Source: Aerococcus sanguinicola
GTDB lineage: Bacteria; Bacillota; Bacilli; Lactobacillales; Aerococcaceae
Assembly (NCBI RefSeq): GCF_001543145.1
Contig: NZ_CP014160.1
Coordinates: 1,054,001 to 1,118,000 of the forward strand
DNA length: 64,000 nt
Reading direction: 5' to 3'
A model generated the notes under the pieces. The model saw only the letters and a program-made list of their open reading frames with translations. It made no database searches and was not told where the DNA came from. Positions 26,892 through 38,212 of the stretch are shown in pieces (position 1 is the stretch's first letter; each line of letters begins with the position of its first letter). The position numbers and the translations under genes were made by a program.

Positions 26892-26921
26892 AGCTGGCTG
26901 CATTTTCGCACCAGCTTTTTT
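26892..26921 (+). terminator. Rho-independent terminator
   Basis: AGCTGG and CCAGCT with a 13-nt loop and a T6 tail, ten bases after the hypothetical gene. Confidence 0.8.
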
Positions 26922-27077
26922 GCTTGTCGAACACTTGTGATGAGAGAGCCGGGCTGCTGGCTCTTTTATTGTATCCAGCTATTTCTCTGAATATTCTAGC
27001 TGGTGCGAGCAGGTTTTTCTTGCTATTTATACTTATAATTAGTAAGATGAAATTGAAAAAAATGAAGGAGTTGGCTT

Positions 27078-27680
27078 ATGGCACACCAATATTTTGATGA
27101 CAATCGTGACTTGGCTCATGATCTCAAGACCTATGAGACGGAGCTTTTGGGGGAGAGCTTTCGTTTTACCACGGATAGTGGAGTCTTTTCGCGAGACCGC
27201 TTAGATTTTGGTTCACGCTTGCTCTTAGAGACTACTGCCCATTTAGACTTTCCAGAGGGTCCCTTCCTCGACCTAGGTTGTGGCTATGGCCCTGTGGGAA
27301 CGGTGCTCGGCCGTCTTCACCCTGAACGCACCATTCGTATGGTGGATGTGAGTGAACGGGCCCTGGACCTAGCCCAGGAGAATACGGCCCTGAATGGGGT
27401 CTCCAATGTTGCCATCAGCCGGTCGTCAGCTTATGACCAGATCACAGATGAGCGCTTTGCGGCGATCTTCACGAATCCCCCTATCCGGGCCGGCAAGCAA
27501 GTCGTCCACCAGTTCCTAGAAGGGGCCTATGACCAGCTCTTGCCGGGAGGGCTTTTGTTGGTAGTGATCCAGAAGAAGCAAGGAGCTCCTAGCGCCCGGA
27601 AGAAGATGGAAGAAGTCTTTGGCCAAGTGGAAGAAATTGAACGCAAGAAAGGGTATTGGATTCTTTCGAGTCAGAAGTAA
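27078..27680 (+). CDS. Class I SAM methyltransferase, RsmC/YbxB-like
   Basis: The protein has 200 aa. The SAM-binding motif I is FLDLGCGYGPVG, followed by VDVSERALDLAQENT. The catalytic motif reads FTNPPIRAGK, which is typical of 16S rRNA guanine-N2 methyltransferases of the RsmC type. In Bacillus the homologue ybxB lies between rplL and rpoB. The same relative place here, before rpoB, supports the assignment even though other genes intervene. AAGGAG precedes the ATG; the next gene follows after 12 bp. Confidence 0.88.
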   Translation: MAHQYFDDNRDLAHDLKTYETELLGESFRFTTDSGVFSRDRLDFGSRLLLETTAHLDFPEGPFLDLGCGYGPVGTVLGRLHPERTIRMVDVSERALDLAQENTALNGVSNVAISRSSAYDQITDERFAAIFTNPPIRAGKQVVHQFLEGAYDQLLPGGLLLVVIQKKQGAPSARKKMEEVFGQVEEIERKKGYWILSSQK

Positions 27681-27692
27681 GGAGTGACGGTA

Positions 27693-28463
27693 ATGTGTGC
27701 AGCAAATGAATGGCTAGATAAGCAGTTGGACCACCGGACGATTCGCGAGTTTAAGGATCAAGCGGTGCCTGAAGAGATTGTTGACCAATTGGCGGAAGTG
27801 GCCATGCGGACAGCGACTAGCGAAGGGATGCAGATGGCTTCAATTATTCGGGTGAAGGACCCGGACAAGCGCCAGGCCATTGCTGAAGTGGGCAAGCAAG
27901 AATATATTGCCCGGGCCCCTGAACTCTGGATCTTCCTGGTGGATACCTACCGCAACCAACAGATTGCGGAGCGGGAAGGCCGGGAGAACCTAGCTGCCCA
28001 TCAGTTGGAACGCTTCCTCCAAGGCTATAGTGATGCGGTACTGATGGCCCAAAATGTGAATAATGCGGTGGAATCCTTGGGCATGGGAGCTGTTTTCCTC
28101 GGTAGCATCCAGAATAATATGGGACAAATGATTGATATTTTAGATTTGCCAGCCCTAACCGCTCCAGTCCTAGGCCTGGCCTTTGGGGAACCTAACCAAA
28201 GCCCTCAATTGAAGCCTAGGATGCCTAAGTCTCTGCGTTTCTTTGAGGATACTTACCACTTGCCTGAGGACGCGGAAAGCCTCTTGGAAGATTACGACCA
28301 AGAGATGACGACTTATTATGACCTGCGCGATGCCAATCGGCGGGTCGACAGTTTCTTTAAACAGGTGGGCGACAAGATGGAAAATCGCCGGCCCCGACGT
28401 GAAGCCTTGATCGATGACCTGCGCAAGCAAGGTTTTAATATTAGCAGGGCTCGGGAAGAATAG
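27693..28463 (+). CDS. Nitroreductase-family FMN/NADPH reductase (NfsA-like)
   Basis: The protein has 256 aa. The N-terminal DHRTIREFKDQAVPEEIVD, the ATSEGMQMASIIRVKD region and the central GMGAVFLGSIQNN segment are typical of NfsA/FRP-type flavin reductases. The ATG at 27693 is chosen because AAGGAG ends eight bases upstream; GTG at 27684 overlaps that RBS. It probably forms an operon with the methyltransferase. The physiological substrate is unknown. Confidence 0.9.
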   Translation: MCAANEWLDKQLDHRTIREFKDQAVPEEIVDQLAEVAMRTATSEGMQMASIIRVKDPDKRQAIAEVGKQEYIARAPELWIFLVDTYRNQQIAEREGRENLAAHQLERFLQGYSDAVLMAQNVNNAVESLGMGAVFLGSIQNNMGQMIDILDLPALTAPVLGLAFGEPNQSPQLKPRMPKSLRFFEDTYHLPEDAESLLEDYDQEMTTYYDLRDANRRVDSFFKQVGDKMENRRPRREALIDDLRKQGFNISRAREE

Positions 28464-28508
28464 ATACTGACGTCAGCAAGCAATTTTTTTGAATGCCGAT
28501 TGTACGCT

Positions 28509-28561
28509 CAGCGATTCTAGCGCTTGTCTAAGACAGTTTGCGAGGGATCGCTGTTTTTATT
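28509..28561 (+). terminator. Terminator-like hairpin after the nitroreductase gene
   Basis: CAGCGAT (28509-28515) pairs with ATCGCTG (28547-28553), with an inner imperfect stem, followed by TTTTTATT. Confidence 0.6.
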
Positions 28562-28585
28562 ATTGAAATATTTTTTATAAAAATT

Positions 28586-28614
28586 TTGACAAGTAGGTAA
28601 AGATCTGCTATCAT
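28586..28614 (+). promoter_or_regulatory. rpoB promoter
   Basis: TTGACA (28586-28591) and TATCAT (28609-28614) with 17-base spacing and an extended -10 TGC. It predicts a ~200-nt leader. Confidence 0.8.
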
Positions 28615-28683
28615 ACATATGATATAGTTATTGGAATCTGCAGGAGTCGAAATATTGTCCGATTTCCCGCGTATTTGGTCTAA

Positions 28684-28729
28684 AACAAAAGATAAGGCAA
28701 AAAAGTGTCGATTCTTTTGTTATTTTTTT
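28684..28729 (+). terminator. Leader terminator / attenuator candidate before rpoB
   Basis: AACAAAAGA (28684-28692) pairs with TCTTTTGTT (28713-28721), followed by ATTTTTTTG. It lies between the promoter and the rpoB start, so read-through must be needed for rpoB expression. Confidence 0.6.
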
Positions 28730-28821
28730 GTCTAAAAAACGGGTAAACCGGGCCAATTTTTATGATTCTTAATAAAATCTTAAAACTTTTACTGGCTTAT
28801 TTTATAGAGAGGTGGCAATAC

Positions 28822-31800
28822 ATGTCGGGACATGATGTCAAGTTTGGGAAGCACAGCGTTCGCCGGAGTTATTCGCGCATCAACGAAGTGCTCGAACTAC
28901 CAGATTTAATTGAAATTCAAACAGATTCTTATAAATGGTTCTTAGAAGATGGGATTGTATCCATGTTCAAGGATATCTCACCGATTGAAGACCATGCAGG
29001 GAAGTTAGCTTTGGAATTCGTGGATTACAAATTCCAAGAGCCTAAGTATGATGTCTCAGAATCACGCGCTCAAGATGCCAACTATGCGGCGCCAATGTAT
29101 GCGAAACTACGTCTGATCAACAAGGAATCAGGTGAAATCAAGGACCAAGAAGTCTTCTTCGGGGACTTCCCATTGATGACTGAAGCTGGGACCTTCATTG
29201 TTAACGGGTCCGAGCGGGTAATCGTTTCGCAGTTGGTTCGTTCACCAGGGGTTTACTTCAATGAGAAGGTAGACAAGAACGGCCGCCACTCTTTCGGGAC
29301 AACGGTTATTCCTAACCGTGGGGCCTGGTTAGAAACGGAAACAGACGCTAAGGGCATTTCTTATGTACGGATTGACCGGACCCGGAAGATCCAACTATCT
29401 GTCCTCGTTCGTGCACTTGGCTTCTCCCAAGATGACCAGATCCGCGAAATCTTCGGCTCTAGCAAGACCCTCGAAGATACCATTGAAAAAGACCTCCATA
29501 AGAATGAATCCGATACCCGGACAGAAGAGGCCTTAAAGGATATTTACGAACGCCTGCGTCCAGGTGAACCGAAGACGGCAGAATCCTCAAGAAACTTGCT
29601 GGTTTCACGCTTCTTTGACCCACACCGCTATGACTTGGCACCAGTTGGTCGCTACAAGATCAATAAGAAACTGGACTTAAAACACCGCTTAGCTGGCCAA
29701 GTGCTTGCAGAAAACATCGTGGATCCTGAAACCGGGGAAATTCTACTCGCTAAGGATACAGAAGTTAGCCGTGACCTGATGGAAGACCTAGGCAAGGCCC
29801 TAGACCAAGGTGCCAATACGGTTGAAATTTACCCTAATGACCAAGCGGTTGTGCCAGAGCCTGTCCGCCTACAAGTGGTGAAGGTTTATGCGCCAAATGA
29901 TCCAGACCGCGTGATCAATGTGATTGGGAACGCTAATCCAGCCGACGATGTGAAGGCCTTGACCGTTGCTGATATTATGGCTTCAATCAGCTACTTCTTG
30001 AACCTTTATGAAGGTTTGGGCAAGACCGATGATATCGACCACTTGGGTAACCGCCGGATCCGCTCAGTGGGTGAACTCTTACAGAACCAATTCCGAATTG
30101 GTCTTTCACGGATGGAAAGAGTGGTTCGGGAACGGATGTCTACCCAAGATGTCGATACGGTGACCCCACAACAATTAGTTAATATCCGTCCCGTGGTTGC
30201 TGCGATTAAGGAATTCTTCGGTTCCTCCCAGCTGTCACAGTTCATGGACCAAAACAACCCCCTATCTGAGTTGACCCATAAGCGTCGTCTCTCTGCTTTG
30301 GGGCCAGGCGGTTTGACCCGTGACCGGGCAGGCTATGAAGTTCGGGATGTGCACTATTCCCACTACGGTCGGATGTGTCCAATCGAAACGCCTGAAGGTC
30401 CGAATATCGGGCTGATCAACTCGCTGGCGACTTATGCCAAGATCAATGAGTACGGCTTTATCGAAACCCCTTACCGTCGGGTGAGCTGGGATACCCACAA
30501 AGTAACCGACAAGATCGATTACCTAACTGCCGATGAAGAAGATAATTACATCATTGCCCAAGGGAACTCGGAATTAAACGAAGATGGGTCCTTTGCTTCA
30601 GACAAGGTGATGGCTCGTTATGTGGAAGAGAATATCGAAGTAAGCCCTGAACAAGTGGACTACATGGACGTGTCACCTAAGCAGGTAGTCGCTGTCGCAA
30701 CCGCATGTATCCCCTTCTTGGAAAACGACGACTCCAACCGTGCCTTAATGGGGGCTAACATGCAGCGTCAAGCGGTGCCGCTTCTCCAACCAAACTCCCC
30801 ACTTATCGGGACGGGTATGGAATACAAGGCAGCCCACGACTCAGGGACAGCTGTTATTGCTAAAGAGTCAGGGACAGTTGAATTTGTTGACGCCCGCGAA
30901 GTTCGTGTCCGTCGTGAAAATGGTGCCCTCGATAAGTACGGCTTAATCAAGTACCACCGGTCAAATGGGTCCACCTGCTACAACCAAAAACCACTGGTTC
31001 GGACTGGTGAAGAAGTGGAAGCTGGGGACATCCTAGCTGATGGGCCATCCATGCAGAATGGGGAATTGGCATTGGGCCAAAACCCACTGATCGCCTTCAT
31101 GACTTGGGATGGTTACAACTACGAAGATGCGGTTATCCTTTCTGAACGTTTGGTTAAGGATGATGTGTATACTTCTATCCATATCGATGAATTAGAATCT
31201 GAAGCCCGCGATACCAAACTCGGGCCAGAAGAAATCACACGTGAAATCCCTAATGTTGGGGAAGATGCTCTGAAGAATCTTGATGACCGCGGCATTGTTT
31301 ATGTCGGTGCGGAAGTTAAGGACGGAGATATCCTAGTAGGTAAGGTAACGCCTAAGGGAGTAACCGAACTTTCTCCAGAAGAACACTTGCTCCACGCTAT
31401 CTTCGGTGAAAAAGCCCGTGAAGTACGTGACACCTCACTCCGTGTCCCTCACGGTGGTGGCGGTATCGTTAATGATGTGAAGATCTTCCTGCGTGAAAAC
31501 GGGGATGAACTCAAACCAGGCGTCAGCATGCTGGTTCGGGTTTATATTGTCCAAAAACGTAAAATCCAAGTCGGCGATAAGATGGCTGGTCGCCACGGGA
31601 ACAAAGGGGTTGTTTCCCTCGTTCTCCCAATGGAAGACATGCCATATATGCCAGACGGGACACCTGTTGATATCATGCTGAACCCACTTGGGGTACCTTC
31701 ACGGATGAATATCGGACAAGTATTGGAACTCCATCTCGGAATGGCTGCCCGCAACATGGGTATTAAGATCGCTACTCCAGTATTCGATGGGGCAGTGGAT

Positions 31801-32409
31801 GAAGACATTTGGTCAGCAGTTGAAGAAGCTGGCATGGCCTCAGACGCTAAGACTGTCCTCTACGATGGACGGACCGGTGAACCCTTCGATAACCGGGTTT
31901 CTGTTGGTGTGATGTACTACCTGAAACTTTCCCACATGGTCGACGACAAACTCCACGCTCGGTCAATTGGGCCATACTCCTTAGTTACCCAACAACCACT
32001 GGGTGGTAAGGCACAATTCGGGGGACAACGTTTCGGTGAAATGGAAGTTTGGGCACTGGAAGCCTACGGGGCAGCCTACACCCTCCAAGAAATCTTGACC
32101 TACAAGTCAGATGACGTCACTGGCCGGGTACAAACCTACGAAGCCATCGTCAAGGGTGAACCTATCCCACGTCCAGGTGTTCCCGAATCCTTCCGCGTAC
32201 TGGTCAAAGAATTACAGTCACTCGGCCTAGACATCCAAGTCCTCGACGCCGACGACAAAGAAATCGACCTACGTGATATGGACGAAGACACCAACAATTT
32301 CAACCACAAAGAAGACAAAAAAGAAAACGCAGAAACAAACGAAGACAAGACTGACGACAAAGAAGACAAATCAGACAACAAAGAAATCACAGCAAAAGAA
32401 GCAGAGTAA
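28822..32409 (+). CDS. rpoB: DNA-directed RNA polymerase subunit beta
   Basis: The protein has 1195 aa. The ATG at 28822 follows GAGAGGTGG and gives the family N-terminus [19 protein letters not shown]; earlier in-frame starts are rejected. The rifampicin region reads [26 protein letters not shown] with no evident resistance substitution. The conserved GRHGNKG and the C-terminal [26 protein letters not shown] regions are present. The last ~45 residues are an acidic Lys/Glu/Asp/Asn-rich tail, as in other Lactobacillales. The stop is followed after two bases by four tandem long-hairpin elements before rpoC. Confidence 0.98.
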   Translation: MSGHDVKFGKHSVRRSYSRINEVLELPDLIEIQTDSYKWFLEDGIVSMFKDISPIEDHAGKLALEFVDYKFQEPKYDVSESRAQDANYAAPMYAKLRLINKESGEIKDQEVFFGDFPLMTEAGTFIVNGSERVIVSQLVRSPGVYFNEKVDKNGRHSFGTTVIPNRGAWLETETDAKGISYVRIDRTRKIQLSVLVRALGFSQDDQIREIFGSSKTLEDTIEKDLHKNESDTRTEEALKDIYERLRPGEPKTAESSRNLLVSRFFDPHRYDLAPVGRYKINKKLDLKHRLAGQVLAENIVDPETGEILLAKDTEVSRDLMEDLGKALDQGANTVEIYPNDQAVVPEPVRLQVVKVYAPNDPDRVINVIGNANPADDVKALTVADIMASISYFLNLYEGLGKTDDIDHLGNRRIRSVGELLQNQFRIGLSRMERVVRERMSTQDVDTVTPQQLVNIRPVVAAIKEFFGSSQLSQFMDQNNPLSELTHKRRLSALGPGGLTRDRAGYEVRDVHYSHYGRMCPIETPEGPNIGLINSLATYAKINEYGFIETPYRRVSWDTHKVTDKIDYLTADEEDNYIIAQGNSELNEDGSFASDKVMARYVEENIEVSPEQVDYMDVSPKQVVAVATACIPFLENDDSNRALMGANMQRQAVPLLQPNSPLIGTGMEYKAAHDSGTAVIAKESGTVEFVDAREVRVRRENGALDKYGLIKYHRSNGSTCYNQKPLVRTGEEVEAGDILADGPSMQNGELALGQNPLIAFMTWDGYNYEDAVILSERLVKDDVYTSIHIDELESEARDTKLGPEEITREIPNVGEDALKNLDDRGIVYVGAEVKDGDILVGKVTPKGVTELSPEEHLLHAIFGEKAREVRDTSLRVPHGGGGIVNDVKIFLRENGDELKPGVSMLVRVYIVQKRKIQVGDKMAGRHGNKGVVSLVLPMEDMPYMPDGTPVDIMLNPLGVPSRMNIGQVLELHLGMAARNMGIKIATPVFDGAVDEDIWSAVEEAGMASDAKTVLYDGRTGEPFDNRVSVGVMYYLKLSHMVDDKLHARSIGPYSLVTQQPLGGKAQFGGQRFGEMEVWALEAYGAAYTLQEILTYKSDDVTGRVQTYEAIVKGEPIPRPGVPESFRVLVKELQSLGLDIQVLDADDKEIDLRDMDEDTNNFNHKEDKKENAETNEDKTDDKEDKSDNKEITAKEAE

Positions 32410-32411
32410 AA

Positions 32412-32529
32412 GGGTGTGAGCAAGAGCGTTTAGACTTGAATGATTGGAGGCTCAGCGAAAAAGGCTGACGCTAGTCAGACGTTTCGCTGAGCTGAAATCA
32501 CTTCAAGTCTGCTCTTGCGAACCCGACTA
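32412..32529 (+). repeat. Long-hairpin element, family A, copy 3 (rpoB-rpoC)
   Basis: Ends GGGTGTGAG and ACCCGACTA. Arms CAAGAGC/GCTCTTG, AGACTTGAA/TTCAAGTCT and GCTCAGCGAAA/TTTCGCTGAGC. It begins two bases after the rpoB stop and is nearly identical to copy 1, with paired changes in the inner arm. Confidence 0.88.
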
Positions 32530-32533
32530 GGAA

Positions 32534-32649
32534 GGGTGTGAGGGCTGGCGTTTAGCTTTCGTTCACTGGAGCAAGTCACCAGAGCAGTCTGAAAGACTGC
32601 GGCGGGGACTTGTGAAGTGACACGAAAGCTGCCAGACCGAACCCGACTA
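32534..32649 (+). repeat. Long-hairpin element, family A, copy 4 (rpoB-rpoC)
   Basis: Same ends. Arms GCTGGC/GCCAG, AGCTTTCGT/ACGAAAGCT and CAAGTC/GACTTG, with inner CAGTCT/AGACTG. Confidence 0.88.
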
Positions 32650-32652
32650 AAA

Positions 32653-32769
32653 GGGTGCGAGACTTGGCGGTTAGGCTTGGATGATTGGAGCAAGTAAGAA
32701 AAAGAGCGAAGCATTCGCTCGTTTCTTACTTGTGAAATCATTCCAAGACTGCCAAGTCGAACCCGACTA
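32653..32769 (+). repeat. Long-hairpin element, family A, copy 5 (rpoB-rpoC)
   Basis: Same ends. Arms ACTTGGC/GCCAAGT and AAGTAAGAAA/TTTCTTACTT, with inner GAGCGAA/TTCGCTC. Confidence 0.88.
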
Positions 32770-32773
32770 AAAA

Positions 32774-32891
32774 GGGTGAGAGCAGTTGCGTCCAGGCTTT
32801 AATGACTGGAGCCCAAGCGGATAAGAGCGGCTGTAGCCGATCGTTCCGATTGGGTGAAGTCACTTCAAGACTGCCACTGCGAACCCGACTG
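32774..32891 (+). repeat. Long-hairpin element, family A, copy 6 (rpoB-rpoC)
   Basis: Same ends. Arms GCAGT/ACTGC, AATGACT/AGTCACTT-type and CCCAAGCGGA/TCCGATTGGG, with inner CGGCTGTAGCCG. Confidence 0.85.
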
Positions 32892-32974
32892 TGATTCTCG
32901 TTTTTAATGACAAGGTAGGCTTGCTGGCGAGCAACCCAGCAGGCGAGAGGCAATTATAAAGGGAGGTTGGCCCC

Positions 32975-35900
32975 TTGGTCGATGTTAATAAATTTGAAAG
33001 TATGAAGATCGGTTTAGCATCCCCTGATAAAATTCGTTCCTGGTCTTACGGTGAAGTGAAGAAACCAGAAACAATCAACTATCGGACGCTAAAACCTGAA
33101 AAAGACGGTCTTTTCTGTGAACGTATCTTTGGTCCCTCCAAGGACTGGGAATGTTCATGTGGGAAGTACAAACGGATTCGCTATGCGGGTGTCGTTTGTG
33201 ACCGTTGTGGGGTAGAAGTTACCCGTTCTAAAGTTCGTCGGGAACGGATGGGCCATATTGAATTGGCAACACCCGTTACCCATATTTGGTATTTCAAAGG
33301 CATTCCTAGCCGGATGGGCCTCTTATTAGACATGAGCCCACGTGCCCTCGAAGAAGTAATTTACTTTGCTTCTTATGTGGTGACAGATGCCGGGGATACC
33401 CCTCTTGAATACAAGCAACTCTTATCAGAGAAAGAATTCCGTGAATACAAGGCGGAATACGGCAATCGTTTCCAAGCTGGTATGGGGGCAGAGTCTATTA
33501 AGACCCTCCTAGGCCAAGTTAACTTGGAGAAGGAATGCGCGGAATTGAAGGAAGTCCTAACCAGTGCACGCGGTCAAAAACGAACCCGGGCAATCCGTCG
33601 TTTGGATATCCTAGAAGCCTTCCGTAAGTCCGGTAATAATCCAGAGTGGATGGTTATGGATGTTATTCCAGTTATTCCACCAGAACTCCGCCCAATGGTC
33701 CAACTCGATGGGGGTCGTTTTGCGACATCTGACTTGAACGACCTTTACCGTCGGGTGATCAACCGGAATAACCGTTTGAAGCGCTTGTTAGACTTAAATG
33801 CGCCAAACATCATTGTTCAAAATGAAAAACGGATGCTCCAAGAAGCTGTCGATGCCTTGGTTGACAATGGCCGCCGTGGCCGTCCTGTTACAGGGGCCGG
33901 GAACCGTCCATTGAAGTCCCTATCCCATATGTTAAAAGGGAAACAAGGCCGCTTCCGTCAAAACTTGCTCGGTAAGCGTGTCGACTACTCTGGTCGTTCC
34001 GTTATCGCCATCGGTCCATCACTCAAGATGTACCAATGTGGTCTGCCTAAGGAAATGGCCTTGGAACTCTTCAAGCCTTTCTTAATGCGCGAATTAGTGG
34101 GCCGTGAAATTGCTGCTAACGTGAAGCATGCTAAGCGGATGATTGAGCACCAAGACGATAAGGTTTGGGATGTTCTTGAAGAAATTATCAAGGAACACCC
34201 TGTTCTCCTTAACCGGGCACCTACCCTTCACCGTTTGGGGATCCAGGCCTTTGAACCTGTCCTCGTTGAAGGGAAAGCCATCCGTCTCCACCCGCTAGCT
34301 TGTGAAGCTTATAATGCCGACTTTGATGGGGACCAAATGGCGGTCCACCTACCACTCGGCGAAGAAGCCCAAGCGGAAGCACGGATCTTGATGTTAGCTG
34401 CTACCCACATCTTGAACCCTAAAGATGGCCAGCCAGTTGTTACCCCATCTCAGGATATGGTTCTAGGGAACTACTACCTGACTATGGAAAGCGCAGGGGC
34501 TATCGGTGAAGGGATGGCCGTTTCTTCAGTTGATGAAGCGATGACAGCTTATAAGAGTGGCAATGTGGAATTGCACACCCGGGTAGTCATTGATACCGAT
34601 TCCTTACCAGGCAAGAACTGGACGGAAGACCAAAAAGGTAAGCTTATCCGGACAACGATCGGGAAACTTTTCTTCAACCAAATTATTCCAGATGGCTTCA
34701 ACTACTTGAACGAACCAACCCAAGAAAACTTGAATGATAGCTTGCCAGACAAGTACTTCTTAGAAGCTGGTGCTGACGTAGAAGAAGCTATCCAACGCGC
34801 AGAATTAGTCCCTCCATTCAAGAAGGGTTACTTAGAAAGCATCATCGCTCGCGTCTTCAAGCAATTCAAGGTAACGGAAACCCAAATGATGCTTGACCGC
34901 TTGAAGGATCTCGGTTTCGAATTCTCAACCAAGTCAGGGATCACGGTAGGTATCTCAGACATTACCGTTTTGGATACGAAGAATGAACTGGTAGATGAAG
35001 GCCACAAACGCGTGGATAACATCACCAAGCAATACCGTCGCGGTTTAATTACTGATGATGAACGCTATGAACAAGTCATTAGCACTTGGAACAAGGTCAA
35101 AGATGAAATTGAAAACCGCCTGAAGAACTCCCTATCGGCAGAAAACCCATTCTTCATCATGATGGACTCTGGGGCCCGGGGTAATATCTCTAACTTTACC
35201 CAGTTGGCCGGGATGCGGGGTCTGATGGCTGGTCCTAACGGTAAGATTATCGAATTGCCTGTAACCTCCAACTTCCGGGAAGGTTTATCGGTTCAAGAGA
35301 TGTTTATCTCCACGCACGGTGCTCGTAAAGGGATGACCGATACGGCGCTGAAGACAGCCGACTCTGGTTACTTGACCCGTCGTCTGGTTGACGTGGCCCA
35401 AGATGTGATCATCAAGGAAAGCAATTGCCACACTGACCGTGGTTTGCGGGTTTCAGCTATCCGTGAAGGTAATGAAATGATTGAAAGCTTGGAAGAACGT
35501 CTGACAGGCCGCTACCTTCAAAAAGAAGTCCGCCATCCTGAAACAGGCGAAGTCCTTGCTCATCATGACCAATTGATTTCAGAAGAAGTAGCTAAGAAGA
35601 TTGTAGAAGCTGGCGTTGAAGAAGTGACCATCCGCTCTGTCTTTACCTGCAACACGCCATACGGTGTCTGCAAGCACTGCTACGGCTCTGACTTGGCAAC
35701 GAATGGTGAAGTTGAAGTCGGTGAAGCGGTCGGAACCATCGCTGCCCAATCGATCGGGGAGCCTGGTACCCAGTTGACCATGCGGACCTTCCACACGGGC
35801 GGGGTTGCCGGTGACGATATCACCCAAGGTCTCCCTCGTGTTCAAGAAATTGTGGAAGCACGCCATCCGAAAGGGCGCGCTGTGATTACAGAAGTCACAG

Positions 35901-36643
35901 GTGTTGTTACCGACATTAACCAAAACGAAGCAACCCGTGAAAAGACGGTTAACGTCAAAGGGGTTACAGATGAACGGGAATACGTTGTGCCTTATACAGC
36001 CCGTATGCTCGTTGAAGTAGGCGACACCATCAAACGTGGGGACCGTTTGACTGAAGGGTCAATCGATCCGAAAGAATTGCTCCACATCACGGATGCACTC
36101 ACTGTTCAAACTTACATGTTAAGTGAAATTCAGCGGGTTTACCGGATGCAAGGGGTAGACATCAACGACAAGCACGTGGAAGTGATGCTCCGTCAAATGC
36201 TCCGTAAAGTACGTGTCCTCGATCCAGGGGCAACTGACCTCTTACCAGGTAAGTTGATGGACCTCGAAGACTTCAGCAAGGAAAATGCGGAAGCTATTAA
36301 GACGGGATCTATTCCAGCGACTGCCCAACCTGTCCTTCTTGGGATTACCAAGGCGGCTCTGGAAACCAATAGCTTCTTATCAGCTGCTTCCTTCCAGGAA
36401 ACCACCAAGGTCCTTACCGATGCGTCGATTCGCGGCAAGCGGGATAACCTGCTCGGCCTGAAAGAGAATGTTATTATCGGTAAGATCATCCCAGCAGGTA
36501 CAGGGATGGCCCGCTACCGTTACATGGAACCTAAGAAATTAGGCGAAGTGCCAACAACGGAAGAATATGTGACCAATGAAGATGGGGAACAAGTGATTGT
36601 TGAACACCCTGTTGAGCCTGAAAACTATGTGGGACACCCATAG
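32975..36643 (+). CDS. rpoC: DNA-directed RNA polymerase subunit beta-prime
   Basis: The protein has 1222 aa. A TTG start at 32975, eight bases after GGGAGG, gives the expected N-terminus [20 protein letters not shown]. Zinc site 1 reads [19 protein letters not shown]. The active-site Mg2+ motif NADFDGDQM lies near residue 450, and the second zinc cluster reads [11 protein letters not shown]. It is complete to the C-terminus. A 565-bp stretch made mainly of four hairpin elements separates it from rpoB; in most relatives the gap is far shorter. Confidence 0.98.
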   Translation: MVDVNKFESMKIGLASPDKIRSWSYGEVKKPETINYRTLKPEKDGLFCERIFGPSKDWECSCGKYKRIRYAGVVCDRCGVEVTRSKVRRERMGHIELATPVTHIWYFKGIPSRMGLLLDMSPRALEEVIYFASYVVTDAGDTPLEYKQLLSEKEFREYKAEYGNRFQAGMGAESIKTLLGQVNLEKECAELKEVLTSARGQKRTRAIRRLDILEAFRKSGNNPEWMVMDVIPVIPPELRPMVQLDGGRFATSDLNDLYRRVINRNNRLKRLLDLNAPNIIVQNEKRMLQEAVDALVDNGRRGRPVTGAGNRPLKSLSHMLKGKQGRFRQNLLGKRVDYSGRSVIAIGPSLKMYQCGLPKEMALELFKPFLMRELVGREIAANVKHAKRMIEHQDDKVWDVLEEIIKEHPVLLNRAPTLHRLGIQAFEPVLVEGKAIRLHPLACEAYNADFDGDQMAVHLPLGEEAQAEARILMLAATHILNPKDGQPVVTPSQDMVLGNYYLTMESAGAIGEGMAVSSVDEAMTAYKSGNVELHTRVVIDTDSLPGKNWTEDQKGKLIRTTIGKLFFNQIIPDGFNYLNEPTQENLNDSLPDKYFLEAGADVEEAIQRAELVPPFKKGYLESIIARVFKQFKVTETQMMLDRLKDLGFEFSTKSGITVGISDITVLDTKNELVDEGHKRVDNITKQYRRGLITDDERYEQVISTWNKVKDEIENRLKNSLSAENPFFIMMDSGARGNISNFTQLAGMRGLMAGPNGKIIELPVTSNFREGLSVQEMFISTHGARKGMTDTALKTADSGYLTRRLVDVAQDVIIKESNCHTDRGLRVSAIREGNEMIESLEERLTGRYLQKEVRHPETGEVLAHHDQLISEEVAKKIVEAGVEEVTIRSVFTCNTPYGVCKHCYGSDLATNGEVEVGEAVGTIAAQSIGEPGTQLTMRTFHTGGVAGDDITQGLPRVQEIVEARHPKGRAVITEVTGVVTDINQNEATREKTVNVKGVTDEREYVVPYTARMLVEVGDTIKRGDRLTEGSIDPKELLHITDALTVQTYMLSEIQRVYRMQGVDINDKHVEVMLRQMLRKVRVLDPGATDLLPGKLMDLEDFSKENAEAIKTGSIPATAQPVLLGITKAALETNSFLSAASFQETTKVLTDASIRGKRDNLLGLKENVIIGKIIPAGTGMARYRYMEPKKLGEVPTTEEYVTNEDGEQVIVEHPVEPENYVGHP

Positions 36644-36685
36644 AACATGTCGTTTAAAAAATTGAAAATTAATCAAATTTTATAG

Positions 36686-36725
36686 AGAGTGTGACAAAAG
36701 TCGATTAGGTCTGACTTTTGGAACA
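36686..36725 (+). repeat. Truncated family B element
   Basis: GAGTGTGACAAAAGTCG joins directly to GTCTGACTTTTGGAACA. It looks like a family B copy with its internal hairpin arms deleted, just before the rpoC terminator. Confidence 0.55.
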
Positions 36726-36730
36726 CGTAG

Positions 36731-36759
36731 AGGCTGGAGCTTGTCTTCCAGCCTTTTTT
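36731..36759. terminator. Terminator between rpoC and the prepilin peptidase gene
   Basis: GGCTGGA pairs with TCCAGCC, followed by T6 on the + strand. It also lies at the 3' end of the convergent comC gene. Confidence 0.85.
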
Positions 36760-37440
36760 CTATGGGAAAAGTAGAAGGATAACCACAGCCAGGCTGATGA
36801 AGGGGACGAAGGGAAGGGGGTGGTGCTTGGCTTGGTGGCTGAGGAAGAAATAGGCCAGGGCTAGGGCTGAGCTGAGGAAGATGATTTCCAGACTGGCGGA
36901 TAGGCCGTATGCTAGGCAGAGGCTGGTGAAGAGCTTAATATCCGCTCCGCCAAGACCTTCCTTGATGATCTGGTTGAGGGCGTAGAGGGCCAGACAAAGG
37001 GCCAGGGCCTGGAGCCAGCGCTCTAATTGCCAGGTCTCTTCGCGTGCTAGGCAGGCTAGGAAGAGGAGGATCTGGAAGCGGTTAGGGACGACCAGGGCAG
37101 TGAGGTCTGTGGCTGTCATAAGAGTTAGGATAGCGAGAATAACCAGATCGCTGTAAGCCTCTTGAGAGATCAGGTAGAAGGCCGTACAAGCGAAGAGAAG
37201 CTCAATGAGAGGGTAGTAGAGAGGGACAGGGGCTCGGCAGACTTGGCACCTGCCCCGGCAGAGCAGATAGCCGAGGATGGGGCAGAGGGTCCAATAAGGG
37301 AGTCTGGTCTGGCAATGGTCGCACTGGGACCGTCCCCAAATAATGGCACCGGAGTGGATGGTGCGGTAGGCCCAGAGCATGAGAAAGGATGCTAGGCAGG
37401 CTAAGGCAAAGAATAAATAGATTTGACTGAGTATGAACAT
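36760..37440 (-). CDS. comC: Prepilin peptidase (A24 family, ComC/PilD-like)
   Basis: The protein has 226 aa and is polytopic. The N-terminal part has the four-cysteine cytoplasmic zinc loop CDHCQTRLPYWTLCPILGYLLCRGRCQVC in CxxC...CxxC form. The catalytic aspartates lie in LMTATDLTALVVPNR and LGGADIKLF (the GxD/GxGD-type motif, here GGAD). It cleaves and methylates type IV prepilin-like proteins such as ComG pilins for DNA uptake. It stands alone on the minus strand, as comC often does. Competence in this organism is suggested but not shown. Confidence 0.9.
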   Translation of the reverse strand: MFILSQIYLFFALACLASFLMLWAYRTIHSGAIIWGRSQCDHCQTRLPYWTLCPILGYLLCRGRCQVCRAPVPLYYPLIELLFACTAFYLISQEAYSDLVILAILTLMTATDLTALVVPNRFQILLFLACLAREETWQLERWLQALALCLALYALNQIIKEGLGGADIKLFTSLCLAYGLSASLEIIFLSSALALAYFFLSHQAKHHPLPFVPFISLAVVILLLFP

Positions 37441-37561
37441 GATGTATAACCTCCTTACTCATATATAAACGAAAAAAGGCAAAATTCACGTCGGATTTAT
37501 TATTTTTATTTGGCCGAATCTTTCGTTATAATGGAGAAAATACCCAGAAAGGTTGATGGCT

Positions 37562-38212
37562 ATGCTAACGTTGACGGATATCTCTTATGCTAGGGATGGC
37601 CGGCAGATCCTAGACAAGATTAATCTCCAAGTCCAAGCGGGAGAGTCTCTGTCTATTAATGGCCCCTCAGGCAGTGGCAAATCGACCATCCTGAAGATTA
37701 TCGCCCAATTGCTTAGACAAGATAGCGGTCAAGTCACTTACCAGGGCAAAGCAGCCCAAAGCTATGACTATCAAAGCTACCGCCAAGACGTTTCTTATTG
37801 TGTCCAAAATCCCGTCCTCTTTGGCAAAAGCGTCCAGGATAACTTTGATTTTGTCGCCGAGGTCCATCAGAAGGCCCTGGACCAGGACCGCTTAACAATG
37901 CTTAAAGCGGCTCTAGGCTTAGCTGACCTGACCGATGACCAAGGGGTGGAGACCCTGTCAGGCGGCGAACGCCAGCGTCTGGCCTTGATCCGCCACCTGG
38001 TCTTCCCACCCAAGATCCTCTTATTGGATGAGGTTGTCTCTTCTTTGGATGAAGCTTCTGCCCAGGCTGTCTGGCAGCTTATTTTGACCGAAGCTGACCG
38101 CTGGGACATGGCCCTGCTTTGGGTTTCCCACCGGCCAGAAGACCAAGACATGGCCGACCGTTCCCTCTACTTAGTGGATGGTCACTTGCAGGAAGGAGGA
38201 AGTAAGTCATGA
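37562..38212 (+). CDS. fetA: ABC transporter ATP-binding protein, FetA/YbbL-like
   Basis: The protein has 216 aa. Walker A GPSGSGKST, Q-loop CVQNPVLFG, signature LSGGERQRLALIRHL and Walker B ILLLDEVVSSLD are complete. The ATG at 37562 is preferred (AGAAAGG nine bases upstream); ATG at 37556 and TTG at 37553 are too near the RBS. The stop overlaps the permease gene. With FetB it forms a putative metal (iron) exporter that relieves oxidative stress in E. coli; substrate here is inferred. Confidence 0.88.
   Translation: MLTLTDISYARDGRQILDKINLQVQAGESLSINGPSGSGKSTILKIIAQLLRQDSGQVTYQGKAAQSYDYQSYRQDVSYCVQNPVLFGKSVQDNFDFVAEVHQKALDQDRLTMLKAALGLADLTDDQGVETLSGGERQRLALIRHLVFPPKILLLDEVVSSLDEASAQAVWQLILTEADRWDMALLWVSHRPEDQDMADRSLYLVDGHLQEGGSKS

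Noticed and set aside
36760..37440. Prepilin peptidase as part of a pilus operon
   Set aside because: No pilin, ATPase or membrane-platform genes adjoin it; it appears as a single gene, as comC often does.
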